NCBI GenBank assembly: GCA_963965975.1
Contig: OZ014421.1
Coordinates: 6,749,413 to 6,813,412 of the forward strand
DNA length: 64,000 nt
DNA from: Xestospongia bergquistia
Taxonomy: Eukaryota > Porifera > Demospongiae > Haplosclerida > Petrosiidae
Reading direction: 5' to 3'
Part shown: piece after piece, positions 36,334-51,526 of the stretch
Numbering within the stretch: position 1 is the stretch's first letter
Layout: every line of letters starts with the position of its first letter
Notes under the pieces: model-generated
The model's database searches: none
What the model saw: only the letters and a program-made list of their open reading frames with translations
What the model was told of the DNA's origin: nothing
Position numbers and translations under genes: made by a program

Positions 36334-37077
36334 ATGTCTTCTTATTGTAGGCTTTTAAAGACATTCTCATGTGGACCAGTGTTTCCATGGAGACTTACTC
36401 CATGCAGTTATCAACATCTTCATTTTATTATACCTATCTCTTCACTGTCTTCCTCAAGAAATAGATCCAAAACGTTTTATGATATTTTGAGCGTACCAAG
36501 ACATGCTTCTAAACATGACATCAAAGCAGCATATGTTAAATTATCCAAACAGTACCATCCTGACCTCAACCCAGACAATCCGACTGCCAAAGAACACTTT
36601 GTGGAGATCAATGAGGCATACAGCACTCTTATAGAACCTTCATCACGTTATGAATACGACCTCAAACTGCATACAATAGCAGCTTATCAAATGTCTTTGA
36701 TAAACAGATCATATGCTGGTAGTAGTCAGTATACAAGAACAAGACATTCCAGTTTTCATGATAATGTCGATTACAATTATTATTATAATCCAAGTAATAC
36801 TTTTACTGGAGGACAATATACTTACTCAAACACTCGTAGACATGTTAGTCACGGTCGTATCATAATATATTTAGTATTAATGATGTTATTAGCTACTGGT
36901 GTTCATTCCTTTAGAATTCACTGGGCACATAAGGACTTTCAAAGACATAGTGAAGAAGAGAGTATGAGAAATCAGGCTATTTATAGTGAAGTGAGAGAGA
37001 AAGCTAAAAACTCAACTGTTCAACAGCAGCTGGCTATACTAAGTTCAAGATATGCAGAGACAACTTCAAAAAAGTAA
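36334..37077 (+). CDS. DNAJC4: J-domain protein, DNAJC4-like, membrane-anchored
   Basis: Hsp70 co-chaperone. Intronless, 247 residues. The basic N-terminal stretch (residues 1-45) could be a mitochondrial presequence. The J domain at about 47-110 has TFYDILSVPRHASKHDIKAA, the essential HPD in YHPDLNPDNP and FVEINEAYSTL. A single membrane segment near residue 178 (IIIYLVLMMLLATGVHSF) is followed by a helical basic tail (YSEVREKAKNSTVQQQLAIL). The J domain followed by a C-terminal membrane anchor and YNEARARA-type tail resembles human DNAJC4 more than DNAJC30, which is the alternative. It is divergent from stomatin B. Confidence 0.75.
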   Translation: MSSYCRLLKTFSCGPVFPWRLTPCSYQHLHFIIPISSLSSSRNRSKTFYDILSVPRHASKHDIKAAYVKLSKQYHPDLNPDNPTAKEHFVEINEAYSTLIEPSSRYEYDLKLHTIAAYQMSLINRSYAGSSQYTRTRHSSFHDNVDYNYYYNPSNTFTGGQYTYSNTRRHVSHGRIIIYLVLMMLLATGVHSFRIHWAHKDFQRHSEEESMRNQAIYSEVREKAKNSTVQQQLAILSSRYAETTSKK

Positions 37078-37264
37078 AGTAATTATTAATAGCAAATTTT
37101 TATTTCTTGAACCTTAACCTGTAATTCTGATAATAATTATAAGGAAGAAATTTAGCACACAGGTGTTATAATTTTAATAATGCTAAGGACAACCAGGCAA
37201 CCACTACAATCACTGGGCAACAACATGATACACAACTATTCAACTAATAGCTTCGACAAATGAT

Positions 37265-37372
37265 ACTGTAATTCATCATTGGAAAATCCTGTCTATATTT
37301 TCTACTCAACTTTAATTTCAACAGTTGATCCCTGTCCCTGGAAGCCATATCTTCTAAAAGGGAGACATTGAC
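37265..37372 (-). pseudogene. Orphan, decayed copy of stomatin exon 1
   Basis: Around 37290-37362 the minus strand reads ATGGCTTCCAGGGAC, giving MASRDRDQL. This parallels MASRDDYQP of stomatin B (36207 downward). Flanks also match: CATCATTGGAAA occurs here at about 37275 and near 36142. No downstream stomatin exons are found on the minus strand, because DNAJC4-like lies there, so it is a fragment. Confidence 0.6.
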
Positions 37373-37838
37373 ATCACACTTTGGTCCACCTCAGTATAGA
37401 TAGAAATTATCTGTTGTCCAATTAATCAAACTCAATTTTGATAGCTATGTTGTAACTTTCCATAAACTTTCACTTTTTGTGATTGATATATTCTGTTGTA
37501 TTGTTGAATTGAAAACTATAAAGAACTAAAAGGACATCAATGATTTAAACTGAAATAATACAGTAATATATATAATTATATATAAATGTAATAGCTAGAA
37601 ATGTTTTGAAAAAGTGTAGAAAACAAATTATAACATGTTTTCAAGTCTTGAATCTGTTAGTAAGAATTACTCTGTGTAATGTATTCTATTATCTCATTCT
37701 TGATAGTTTAATTCCTGCTCTACTGAGTCAATAACTTTAATTGTTACAGTTTTCTGTAACTGACTATAATAACACAGTTATCGTGTTGGTTATCATAATG
37801 TAAGACATGATAATTATTAATAATTTCTCCAGGCAAGT

Positions 37839-37852
37839 GTTGCTATGGCAAC
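37839..37852. promoter_or_regulatory. RFX X-box upstream of LRRIQ3
   Basis: GTTGCTATGGCAAC, an almost perfect inverted-repeat X-box (GTNRCC-N(0-3)-RGYAAC), ends 11 bp before the LRRIQ3 start codon. It overlaps an out-of-frame ATG. Confidence 0.65.
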
Positions 37853-37863
37853 AAAGCAACTAA

Positions 37864-40706
37864 ATGGCCACTCCACAATGGGTACTCGTACAACGCCGTC
37901 TGGAGCCTCGAGAGAAATCGACAGAGAGCCTGTTCGAGAGAAATGCGAGAAAAAGACAAAAGCAAGCTGTTAGATCTGCAATAAAGAAAGGAATTCTTAG
38001 AATACTAGATCAGAAACTGATATTAAAGACAGCACAGGTTGTAATCCTCATATATTAGATCTACCATTATTATTGACCACTTTCATAACCTCTAGATAAA
38101 ATCACTTAGTGTGGTAGAGACAGAACATATTGATTACTTATCACTGCCTTCTTCCTCAATACAAACAATAGATGAACTAGCTATCCTATCTTGCCCTCAG
38201 CTTTCCATTGTAAATCTTCCATACAACTACTTAACAGATATATCTGCATTTCATTCCTGTATCAACCTCATTAAACTAGATGTGTCCGGAAATCAAGTGA
38301 GTCCTATTTACACAAAGCCCCACATAATCTCATATACAGATAGAAGTGTTACCTGAATCGGATTTCTGGGTCTCCTTGAAGGCATTGAAAGTTCTCTATC
38401 TTAATGGCAACTTGATCACTAACAAAGAATGTTTGCTTAAGCTCAGCTCATGTCCTCAGCTCCAGATACTTACCTTGCATGATACTCCAGTGTCTTTACT
38501 GTCCAACTATCGCCATATTACAGTGAATTGGTTAGTGAGATAACTGGATAGTTTAGCTTACTAATGGTGCTGATCTTTCTGTAGCATAATGTCTCTTAAA
38601 GCGTTGGATCATCATGTCATTTCTGATGAAGAAATTATCGAAAATTTACATCTGTCAGGAAAATTTAGAGCATTAGCTCGACCATTTCATCGTCTGCTTT
38701 ATCAACCAATTGATAAAGTTAGTTAATTTATAATGACAGGAGTCCATAAAATTTATATTGAATGTAGGATGATACTCGTGTCACTGAATTAAAGAGGCTA
38801 TATTCTCTGTTGTTAGTAGTTGATAGTGTTTTGGCTCATTATAGTCCAGTTATCATCATACAAAGATGGATTCGAGGATGGATGGTTAGAAAAGAACTGG
38901 CCAATAATCCTAATCCTAAATTAAGGTATAGAATATCATTTTGTTCTTATATTGTTATATTCTACCAGAGCTTTAGTGCAGAATAGATACAAAAAAGGTA
39001 CTGAAGTTCACTTTATTCTTCGAAAAGCATTGTCTCACAGTACACCAAGCCTTAGTAGTCATGGATTACCTTTGATACAAGAAACAGGACATCTTCCTCC
39101 TCCTCCTCCTTCTTCTCCAAATCGACAACCAACCCCTCTGATATTCCCAGAGAACATGAAGGAAACTATTAAGCCACTGACCACTACTGCTGATCTTGAA
39201 AAAGCTATTCGTGATGCAAAAACAGTGCTAAAAAAAGAACCAGTTAAGAAGAAGAAGGCACCTAAAAAGAGAGTGTGTTTTAGTCGGGACTTGTTGCAAG
39301 AGAAGTCAACAGAATTAAGTATCAGAGGAGAGCATCAATCAATAGAATTTGTGAACAAAGGAGATGAGAAACAACACTTGATACAAGATGGTGCAAATGA
39401 ACTTAGAGAAGCTAAGAAAGAGATTAAAATAATTTTATCTGAACTAAGACAAGTCCCAGAGATTGATCTTGATAAAATTAAACCGGAGATAACAAAAGAT
39501 GCACATAGTTTTACACGAGGACATACCACTATGTCACTTTCTACACTGAGAGCTTTAGATAAAATGTACCAATACAATCGTAAAGCAAATGATTTAGCAG
39601 CTAAAACAAATATAGTAGCTCAAATAAGACATGAGAGAGATATTAGAAGAGAGAGAATTTTAGAACATCAACAGATGATTAAGGAAACTGTTATAAATTG
39701 GAAAATGTCTGAGGAACTGCGTCTTGAGAAGGAGAGAAAAAAACTGGAAACCAAGCGAAAGCAAAATCATATGAAGCATGTAGCTTGTCTGCAAGCTATG
39801 ACTGATGCAGTTCATAGAAGACAAGATAGGGAGAAATTTGCTAGTGACTTCAGACAGCAACATACCATGATAGAAAATACTATCAATAGAGAGAAAAGAA
39901 AGTAAGTTTAGATATTGCATTGGAATTGATCTATTCTTTATAGATTTGAACAAAAGGCAACTTCAGAAGCTATAAAAGAAACAGTTCAGTTAATGAAAGA
40001 AGCTACATTTGAGCAACATGATATTGTAAGGCAATTTATGGAATTCAGAGAAGAGAAATTGAGACATGATAATCTTCAGGCAAAAAATCAACTAAATGCT
40101 CAAATGATACAGGTATTGTAAATTGGTTGTCACATGTCTGGTTTATTGATATCTTAGATTGCTTCTCAACAATTAATGGAAGCTAAGCAAAGAGTGGCCA
40201 AAGAAAAGGCAAGGAAAAAAGCTGCAAAAGATACTATAATTCCTCCATCAGATTTTCCTATGAGAATGGAGTCTATAACATCTGCTAGACTAGATTTATC
40301 AGATGTATTGCACTCTATACCTGAAGCCACTGTTGTAGAAACAGGTCTCCTAGGTCCCTTGTTACGAGCATGTGAGAACCCACATGAGGGATATAGTCCC
40401 AAACATATGAAGGGTGCTACACGTGAATCTCATTGGACATGGCAACGTGGTAGTCATGTGATCCAAGGAACACACCCACACTTTCCTCAAATTGAAAACT
40501 CTACTGATAAGACTCCTTTGACATACAACATGTTCCGTCCAATTTCCTACTTGCACAGCATGGGAACCACACCTTTAAACTCACTACATACATCAATTTC
40601 TAATACAAGAGCAGTTACTTCTCCTATCTTAGAAGCACCTACAACAGTAACATGTTACCAACTAAGAAGTCATAGTGATAAATTGTTAAAAGCAACAACT
40701 AGTTGA
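37864..40706 (+). CDS. LRRIQ3: LRRIQ3 (leucine-rich repeat and IQ motif protein 3)
   Basis: Cilium-associated protein. Eight exons: 37864-38037, 38096-38296, 38340-38530, 38585-38717, 38768-38925, 38969-39901, 39944-40112, 40158-40706; 835 residues. The N-terminus has leucine-rich repeats (SCPQLSIVNLPYNYLTDISA, LKALKVLYLNGNLITNKE) capped by an LRRcap-like ALDHHVISDEEII, a stretch identical to one in human LRRIQ3. An IQ motif follows (VIIIQRWIRGWMVRK). The C-terminal half is mostly charged coiled coil with a short Pro-rich linker (HLPPPPPSS). The chosen start begins MATPQWVLVQRR; an ATG 20 bp upstream is out of frame and falls inside the X-box. Its stop is only 30 bp from the CCDC15-like stop. 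Confidence 0.93.
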
Positions 40707-40736
40707 TTTGACAATTAAGTCATAGAAAAATAAATT

Positions 40737-42162
40737 TTATGAGATATTTAAAGATTGTAAAAGAGAAGAGAGTTCATTAGCAAATCCTATAATAATTATA
40801 ATATCAAAATGAGAACATATTTGTAGTACTTACTCGTAGGGTTGTGGTGAAATTGACAATTAGTAGCACATGACATAGGGTCTGTCTCCCATACAGAACT
40901 ATGACAAGGACAGAGAGGGGGAAGATCAGGATGTTTCTCACGGAGTTGATGTTTTAATGCTTGGCAATATCTAAGAGAGATAATGTACTATAGAGTGTAT
41001 TATAACTAGTTAACCTATATAGTTCTTTTTGCTTTGCTAATTTTTGATGTCTTCTTTCTAATGCCACCATTTCCAGCCATTCTTGAGCTCTCTCTTTCTC
41101 ATCTGCTGATTCCTGCATAACAATTAATATCTAGTACTACTGATTAGTAGGGTCTACCTCTTCATCATGATCCAAGTAAAGATTTTCAATGTGTCTTCTC
41201 TCTTCCTCTCTCAGTTGTCTCCTCTTTTTTGCAGCCACTCTTTGTTGTTTGTTATGTACACTAATTCTTGACTGTTGACGTTCTATAGCAGAATACATTC
41301 TCCTAACAGCCAAATGATGAGTAGCTGTCTATTATAATGAGAGCAATTCTCTTCACTATGGCTACAATTCACTCACTTCTTTCTTTTCTGCTAATTTGAG
41401 CTCATTTTCTGAGATAAAATGAGAAGATCTTTTAGGTAGAACAAGTGATGGTATAGTTTGTAATTGAGAACTGATTTTAACAGTTTCTTCCTTCTTGTTT
41501 TGAGCACTTGGTTGTTGTATGTGATTGACAGGAGTATTTTGAAGGGAAGGTGTCTCATTAAGTTGATCAGCCTATGTAGATAGATCAGTTCATCAGGAGA
41601 GTATTGTAATGTGCTGCTGACTTTTTTGCTGAAAGACAGAAGTTTCTTGAATGCTTTATCACGATCATTGTTGCCAATAACTATCACTACATCATGATGA
41701 TCTCTGTCAGATGACACTGGTCCTTCTTCCTATAATTCTAATGATAATAAATACTTCATTACTCTTCCTTACATTTAAAGATGGGACATGTTTTTCAACT
41801 ACGACAAGATCTTTATCACAACTTTCATATTTTTGTTTCTTTAAACGTTCGTGAACTCTCTTTTGAAACTTTTCTAACTCTAATGATTGTTGGTGTAATT
41901 TTTGATGCAACTGAGCTTCAACCATCAAAGCTAATAACTAAATAACAATAGCTTATTAATAACAATTATTATTTATTAATGACAAAAATAAATTAATGAT
42001 TCCAATGTAATTGTTTATTACCCTGGGATCTTCGGGATAATACTGGGACGTACAAGGTTCCGCTTTGGCGCCCACAGACTCAATGGGAACGTTACAAGAA
42101 GCAATATGGCCTCGAGGATGTCTCTCTATTCTCAAACTGGCCCGCTCTTTCTTGTTAGCCAT
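40737..42162 (-). CDS. CCDC15: CCDC15-like centrosomal coiled-coil protein
   Basis: Eight exons: 42162-42022, 41937-41773, 41729-41622, 41571-41377, 41328-41158, 41112-41015, 40970-40834, 40786-40737; 354 residues. The N-terminal region contains a 'VGAKAEP' motif and then a coiled coil (MVEAQLHQKLHQQSLELEKF). The middle is low-complexity. A basic helical region (QRVAAKKRRQLREEERRHIE) precedes a C-terminal Cys motif: LPPLCPCHSSVWETDPMSC, then ATNCQFHHNP. This arrangement (CxC, Trp, C, CxF) resembles the end of vertebrate CCDC15. It is much shorter than human CCDC15 (about 950 residues), so orthology is likely but not certain. An X-box sits just upstream of the start. Confidence 0.65.
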
Positions 42163-42167
42163 GTTCA

Positions 42168-42181
42168 GTTGGTATGGTAAC
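42168..42181. promoter_or_regulatory. RFX X-box upstream of CCDC15-like
   Basis: On the minus strand GTTACCATACCAAC matches GTNRCC-N2-RGYAAC at 11 of 12 positions. It begins 6 bp upstream of the CCDC15-like ATG, inside the 79-bp gap shared with TBC1D23. Confidence 0.55.
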
Positions 42182-42241
42182 AGTGTGTTGTTCTAATTAT
42201 AGCCCATATTCTCTCCACCTATCATTTCATTAGCAACAACA

Positions 42242-45333
<3,092 letters not shown>

Positions 45334-45412
45334 GGTTCTATCATTTTAATATTTCAATGCAATTATTTGTCAATATAATATATACATGATGTACCAAGTC
45401 AATGTTGCTTGC

Positions 45413-47701
45413 TTAACGTCTCTTTCCTTTGCCTTTTTTGTCCTCTTCTTCGTCGTCATCTTGAGGTTTCTTTTTCGTCTTTGACTCAACAAGTTGTTGT
45501 GTTTCACGTTTCATTAATTCTCGAGTAGTATCTTCATCATCGCTATCACTCTCATCTGTCAAAGAGATGTACATTGTATGACTGAGTACTGAAGTTAATA
45601 TACTTACCATATAATGCTCCTTGTGATCCTTCTTTAGGTAAAGTGATACGAATATTAGCACTAGCTCCTCCTTCAATGGTTTGACGGAACTGCAGTACCA
45701 AACTAATGATTAGATTGAAGGGGCAGATATTACTCTTACCTCTTCATCTTCCATTTCTTTTTGAATTGTGTCCAAATCACGAGAGCCTAGTTCTTCGACA
45801 AGTGAGACTAGTTTCTGTTCACAATCACCAAGTTGTTCTATGATAGCTTCCTCACTCTCAGGATCCAAATGGGGTCTCAAAATATGAGTATGAGGCTGTT
45901 ACAAGAGTAGATACAGGATAGCATATTTGAGATATCTTACAACTTTAATATTTTGTAGTTTCTCTGCAAGATGACCTATCCCTGTCTTGACTTGACCTAG
46001 TAACCGGCCAGCTCGATCTGCTTTAGCTTCACTATCAACACATCTGTAAAACAACAGAATTAGTAATCTATAAATTTGAAAGAGTCTAACTTTTTCTTTG
46101 CTTCTTCTAAATGATTTTGAACTTCTTCTAACATGCGTTGACCACTTGACATTCGTGCCTCTCCTGAGTACTTCATCTCTTCAAATTGAGCTTGTAATTT
46201 ATCCTATGTCATATCTCTTTTATTGTTAATATGCTCGATAATAACAAACCTTTTCCTCTTTAAGTCGAGCTAACTGTTTAGAGTGTTCTTCTCTCAATTG
46301 TTCTAAATGTTTACGAGTTTCTCGCTGATTTAAGAAACGGTCCACTACCTCCTACATAATGATCATGTTTTAACCACCACTAGTACAACTGCATTACTTG
46401 AATATCAGAGACTCCTGTGGCATCTTTAATTTTTGCAAAAGCCTCCTCATAAGACGTGATCTTCTCCTCTTGTTCTTGAATGCTTTGGTCATCTCCTTCA
46501 GACACTGCAGCATAATGCAAGATAGTACAATTGATTATTACAATATTAGACTTACATTGTCCTATAGATTCCTGTGCAATAGATATTCTACGCAATTGTA
46601 CCTAATAACTAAATAATTCATTGAAATGTGAAAAAATCACTCACTCTTTTCTCTACTTTCTCAGCAAAATCTTTCTTCTGTTCTGCCTTCTTTCGATAAC
46701 TTTCAAGGATTTTCTCTCTCTCTTTCTTCTTCTCAGCCACAGTCACTTCTTGACGTTGTAGTTCATTCTACATCAGTAGTATTAACACATAATGTAAGAA
46801 TTAATAGTCTATACTTTAGCCACATCACGTGTTCCTTCTGCTTCTTTGTGCATGCCTTGAAAGTCTTGAAGATTTTTCTTTCGTAAATTGATAGCTCTTT
46901 CAAGTTCAGCTATTTCATTGTCAAAATTCAACCTTTCCTATATCCAATGAAATATAAACAATTAATATTGCTACATATTCTTGTCCTCACTTGTTGCAAT
47001 TTTTCCAATATTCCTTCGTAGATCTTGCGAATATGAGTAGTTTCGCTACACTTTATTATAGCTCTGTCAAGATCATTCTCCAAATTTCTGAGTTGTCTTG
47101 AAGCTGTACTCTCTCCTACAGATGTGGTCTTGATGGCTCTAGTCTCTTCTTCCATGTGAGCTAGCTGTCTCTGAAGGGACTCAAGTTGCTTCTGACGACT
47201 TCTTGCAACATGTTGGAGAGCATTGCGCCGTTTTATAAGCTCACAGACTGTGTGATCAAATTTCTTCACAGCTGCCTGCAATGGAATACGTCACAATATT
47301 GTTTGTGGTTTAATATTGGAAACTGACTTGTCCTGTAAGTCCTCTCAGTTCAGCTGGAGGTCTCATATTATAAGCTTTGAACACATCCATCACTACATCA
47401 TCATCAGCCTATAGTATTGATGTAATACAATATATATACGAGAGTGGAGAGCAGGCTCACCGCCATTTTTTTAGAAAGCTTAGCTCTAAGATCTTTGTTC
47501 TCTTGTCGAAGTTTTTGTATCTGAACACGATTACGTTCCATATCCCATTGTGTGTTCTCAAAGTAAGCACGTTTATCACCATCTAGTGAGGGGATGAGAT
47601 AGCAACAGGACCTCATTATATATATATGGCGTACCAATAAGTGTTAGCTTTTTCTTGAGTTCATCAATTTCATCTTTTATCGAGTCTACTCGTCTAGTCA
47701 T
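45413..47701 (-). CDS. ODAD3: Outer dynein arm docking complex subunit 3 (CCDC151)
   Basis: Docks outer dynein arms on ciliary doublets. Fourteen exons: 47701-47635, 47582-47461, 47408-47328, 47275-46991, 46937-46815, 46767-46645, 46601-46556, 46504-46398, 46351-46250, 46203-46091, 46043-45941, 45895-45740, 45689-45608, 45555-45413; 550 residues (human 595), almost entirely coiled coil. Family matches are DGDKRAYFENTQWDMERNRV near the start, MRNLENRLE-like QLRNLENDLDRAIIKCSE, AFAKIKDATGVSDIQ in the middle and an acidic C-terminus (LTDESDSDDEDTTREL) followed by a Lys/Arg-rich end. It is divergent from the PLPP6-like gene (201 bp between starts). Confidence 0.93.
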
Positions 47702-47754
47702 CTTGCACAGCACTTAGTACAGTAACTTGTATCGTAGTTGCTAAGTGACCACAT

Positions 47755-47767
47755 GTTGCATAGCAAC
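47755..47767. promoter_or_regulatory. RFX X-box upstream of ODAD3
   Basis: GTTGCATAGCAAC, a near-palindromic X-box (GTTGCA-T-AGCAAC) with one mismatch to consensus, lies 53 bp upstream of the ODAD3 start codon. Confidence 0.6.
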
Positions 47768-47902
47768 ACGTCAACCACACCCCAAATGAACATGTGAACA
47801 GCTCGTGTAAAATTCATGTAAATCGTACCACCCGGGGGTTAATTATTGACCTCAATAGCATCATTCTTTCGAGTCCTCTGTAATGGAAAGGATGAGGTCT
47901 TG

Positions 47903-48680
47903 ATGGCACAGGTTTTGACGTTGTATATCAGACGGTCCTTCACCGCCATGTCAAGTCTAACGACAAGTTTCTTCTTGCAAGAGAGTCGCCAGCCCAGTCT
48001 AACGAAATCGGAGACGACCGCTGAAACAAAAGTTGCTGAGGGGGACGTAAATATCGAAGTAAATTAAAGTAAACTGTTATTGTTTTTATCAGATTTGTCT
48101 TCCCACACAGAACTCGTCGCTATTGGATCTCGTTCTTTCCTTAGACGAACACTTTACTCATTTAATAGCAATTTGTGCACACCCTCGAACAACTGCTCAA
48201 AAATATCTCAGATATCTGTGCTATTTATTAGAGATATCAGGACATGGTGTGCTATGGTTTGTTCTGTGTGGATTGCTGGGTTTAGTCTATCTTATTACAC
48301 AACAGGATGCATACTGGACGTATGGACTTAATATCTTTTCCATCTTGATTGCTGATGTTATTTTGATAGCACCAGTGAAGTTATATTTCCAAAGACCACG
48401 ACCAAATATTAATCATGGAAAAATTCCACTCTCTGTGTCATCTGTTGACAAATATGCATTTCCATCTGGTCACACTTCAAGATGTGTTGCATTAGCAGCA
48501 TATTTTTACTGTATAGCACCATTTAACATAAAGACTCAAATTTGGGGAGTGTGGGCTCTCTCTGTGTCACTTTCAAGAGTGCTTATTGGTCGACACCATA
48601 TATCTGATGTTCTAGCTGGTATTTTAGCTGGACTTATTGTTTTTGAGACAATCCACCATAGTTGTCTTGTTTTACTGTAA
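47903..48680 (+). CDS. PLPP6: PAP2-type lipid phosphatase, PLPP6-like
   Basis: Membrane phosphatase acting on polyisoprenoid diphosphates or related lipids. Two exons: 47903-48058, 48093-48680; 247 residues. All three PAP2 catalytic motifs are intact: KLYFQRPRP (KX6RP), FPSGHTSR (PSGH) and SRVLIGRHHISD (SRX5HX3D). Hydrophobic segments include GVLWFVLCGLLGLVYLI, IFSILIADVILIAPV and VLAGILAGLIVFETI. The N-terminal 50 residues are Ser/Thr-rich and cytosolic. The start at 47903 (MAQVLTLY) is the first ATG in frame; ATG 47948 (MSSLTTS) is an alternative. PLPP7 is the competing assignment, but that vertebrate paralogue lacks some catalytic residues. Confidence 0.85.
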
Positions 48681-48851
48681 TAATAGTTTCAACTCATATT
48701 AGGGTTTTAAAATGATTTCAATTTTTATATATATATATAATATATGTCCCTCAATACATTCCCTTCCAATGCTTTTGTTCATTTTTAATGATTTAATAAT
48801 GATATCATTATTGTTATTGTTATGAGAATAAGTCAGTAATAACTATGACAA

Positions 48852-50655
48852 TTAAAATACACGGTCATGAACATGACCGGCTACCACATTTGAGGGTGGT
48901 TGACCAGGTCGTGGAGCAACTACTGGTCTATGACTTCCAGTATGCATTACAAACATTGAACTGCGGAGTGCTGATAAAGTACGAGTGAGATCTGTTGGAA
49001 ACGGATCTTTCCAAAAGAAATCATGTTCCAAAGTGGCATCAGCATCAATTCTTTTTTTAGGATCCAATACCAGAAGTTTCTCAATGAGATCTAGTGCATA
49101 AGGATCTTCAACAAAATGACGGAGACGTTCTCGTACTTTCCTATTCTCTTTAGCTGGCAGTTCTAACTTTTGATAATGTTCAAGTTTATCAACTCCTGGC
49201 CATTCCTCTGGTATAATTGATCCACACAATTGACATATAAGAGTGATTTGTTTTTGTTCAGTATCTCCTTGCATTATCGGACGTCGAGTCCACATCTCAG
49301 CCATAATACATCCAGCACCCCACATATCAACTGGAGGGCCATAATTTCGTTCACCCAAGAAGAGTTCAGGAGGACGATACCACAATGTTACTACTCTGTT
49401 AGTGTAACGTTGATTTTGGCCTTTGTTTAATGCACGAGCTAGTCCAAAGTCTGCAAGCTTCAGTTCTCCAGTACGTGTCATCAAAATATTGCATGACTTC
49501 ATGTCACGATGTAGTATGTTATTACCATGTATATAAGAAAGAGCATTAAAGAGTTGTTGCATAATATTTTTGATTTCACCCAGAGAGAAATGGACTTCTT
49601 TACATTCAAGAAGACCAGCCAAATCATGTTCACAGAAATCCAATACCAAGTAAATACTTCCTTTGTCTCTATTATAAGGAGTAGCTGTAGAAAAGATGTA
49701 ATCATAACAACAATGGTGTCTTTGTGTGTAGTAAGGGTTACCTTTGGCACGACATATTTCAACCAAATTGACGATGTTTTTATGTTTTAGTAACTGCAGT
49801 ATACGTATTTCTCTCAATGCCGTCATTGGAAACTAATATTAAGGAAATTTATTAATAACATGTACATAATTATAATAACCTCAATATAGTAAGTATTAGT
49901 ACTTGTCTAGTGCCTTACAACACATTTGACAGTTAAATAGGTTAGCTCATTAAGTTATAACTAGTTATTAAATTATAACTCCATATTGCTAGCACAAACT
50001 ACTGTCATAAGCAGGATATCATTGTTAGACAATATTTCAAAATATTACACTATACTTCATCCATGTGTTGTATGCTCATTGCAAACTAGTATGTTTTCAA
50101 GCACAGGTGTATTTGTAAGTGGGAAGAGGTAGGAAACCCACAGACCACATTATGTGGTCGTGTGTACTACATAGAGTAAACATCATGACTATATTAACTC
50201 TAGTATAAGAATATTAAATCTAGTATAAGAGAATTGTCACCACATCAAGTGATATTATATAAACTGTGGATTGAGTCCTAGTAGATAGAAATATGCTTTA
50301 ATGTAACATTAACATTTACATTCCAAATTAATTATAATTTAAGGCCATTCCAGAATTACTAATACAACATGATGTTTATACTTACTCCTTCTTTCTCGTT
50401 GTCCATACATACTTTCTTTAAAGCTACAAGACGACCTGTCTTGCGATCTCGTGCCTTGAATACCTCTCTAAAAATATATCAAGATTCAATTAATTTATAG
50501 ATAATTTATATCTATTCAAATAAAAGATCTTTCCTGTTCATGACTTACCCAAATGTTCCTTGACCAACTTTTGCTAGTTTTTCATATTTAGAGACTTCTG
50601 GACAATATGGAAAATTGGCAGAACCACGAACTGGTCCAACTGAACTGCCACTCAT
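48852..50655 (-). CDS. CDK9: Cyclin-dependent kinase 9 (P-TEFb kinase)
   Basis: Phosphorylates the RNA polymerase II C-terminal domain and pause factors to release elongation. Four exons: 50655-50549, 50467-50386, 49832-49743, 49685-48852; 370 residues (human 372). Kinase motifs: glycine loop KVGQGTFGEVFKARD, VALKK lysine, the cyclin-binding helix PMTALRE (PITALRE in human), HRDMKSCNIL catalytic loop, ADFGLARAL and the T-loop RYTNRVVTLWYRPPELFLGE with the activating Thr. The C-terminal DPYALDLIEKLLVLDPKKRI and final DRVF (human ERVF) also match. An intron of 57 bp (49686-49742) can be read through in frame but would interrupt the kinase domain, so it is spliced. It is divergent from ARPC5 with 187 bp between starts. 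Confidence 0.97.
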
Positions 50656-50842
50656 AATTGCTGAAGCTCCACCTTTGACCACATCTACAGTCGTTCGGAG
50701 AAACGGGAGAATATACGGAACAACCACGGACGCAGCTAAAGGGAGGAGAGAAACCACTAATTCAAATAGCCACTACATCTCTTAGTCTTTTTTTTTATTA
50801 TTATTATTTACTGTTAAAAGTCTTTCTTAACCTCCCGCCAAT

Positions 50843-51526
50843 ATGTCCAAGGCAACATTGAGTACAGAATTCAGAAAAGTAAGTTAATTGTATATGAAAA
50901 ATTTCCCCAGATTAAGAGCCTACCTATCACGTGATAGGTAGATGTCGATGAGTTAGACGAGGAGAAGTATCAGGACGAACCAGAGGGTGGACAAAATGAT
51001 GATTCAGATGCTATTGCTAAGAGGTGTGGTTTTGTCTTGTTAAATTATTATTAATCGATGCATCAAACAGAGAATCTGAAGTCAAGAGATTAACGTCAAG
51101 TGGTAAGAATTTGGATGCTTTGAAAGCAGCTCTAGCAGATCCACCATTAAGTAACAAAGATGATGATGCTAAAGTTTGTTTTGTCAACATGTACTAATTT
51201 CATATTAACAATGTTTATTTATATTAGAAACGAAACTTTGCAATTGTGTTAGATGTTCTAACACGATTTCGTCAGTCAGAAGTTGAAGAAGCTGTTAATA
51301 AACTGAGCAATGATGAAGTTGATACACTTATGAAGTACATACATCGGGGATTTGCTGAACCAACAGAGAACTCTTGTGGTATCCTACTGGTTTGGCATCA
51401 ATTTGTAAGAATTCTATGCAAGTAGACGTTATTGTGAACACAACTCTCTCTCTCTCTCTCTAGGCTGTTGCCTCAGGAGGTGTGGGCTCAATAATTCGAG
51501 TAATGACATCTAGAAAAACTGTTTAG
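50843..51526 (+). CDS. ARPC5: Arp2/3 complex subunit 5 (p16-Arc)
   Basis: Small subunit of the actin-nucleating Arp2/3 complex. Five exons: 50843-50878, 50938-51023, 51071-51173, 51228-51404, 51464-51526; 154 residues (human 151). The N-terminus MSKATLSTEFRKVDVDELDE and C-terminus GGVGSIIRVMTSRKTV are near-identical in pattern to vertebrate ARPC5. LMKYIHRGFAEPTENS and LLVWHQFAVAS complete the core. The acidic linker (EPEGGQNDDSDAI) is typical. As the single copy here it could represent the ancestor of ARPC5 and ARPC5L. Confidence 0.96.

Noticed and set aside
49499-49790. Open frames opposite the CDK9 kinase domain
   Set aside because: Antisense shadows of a clear kinase exon, with no domain of their own.
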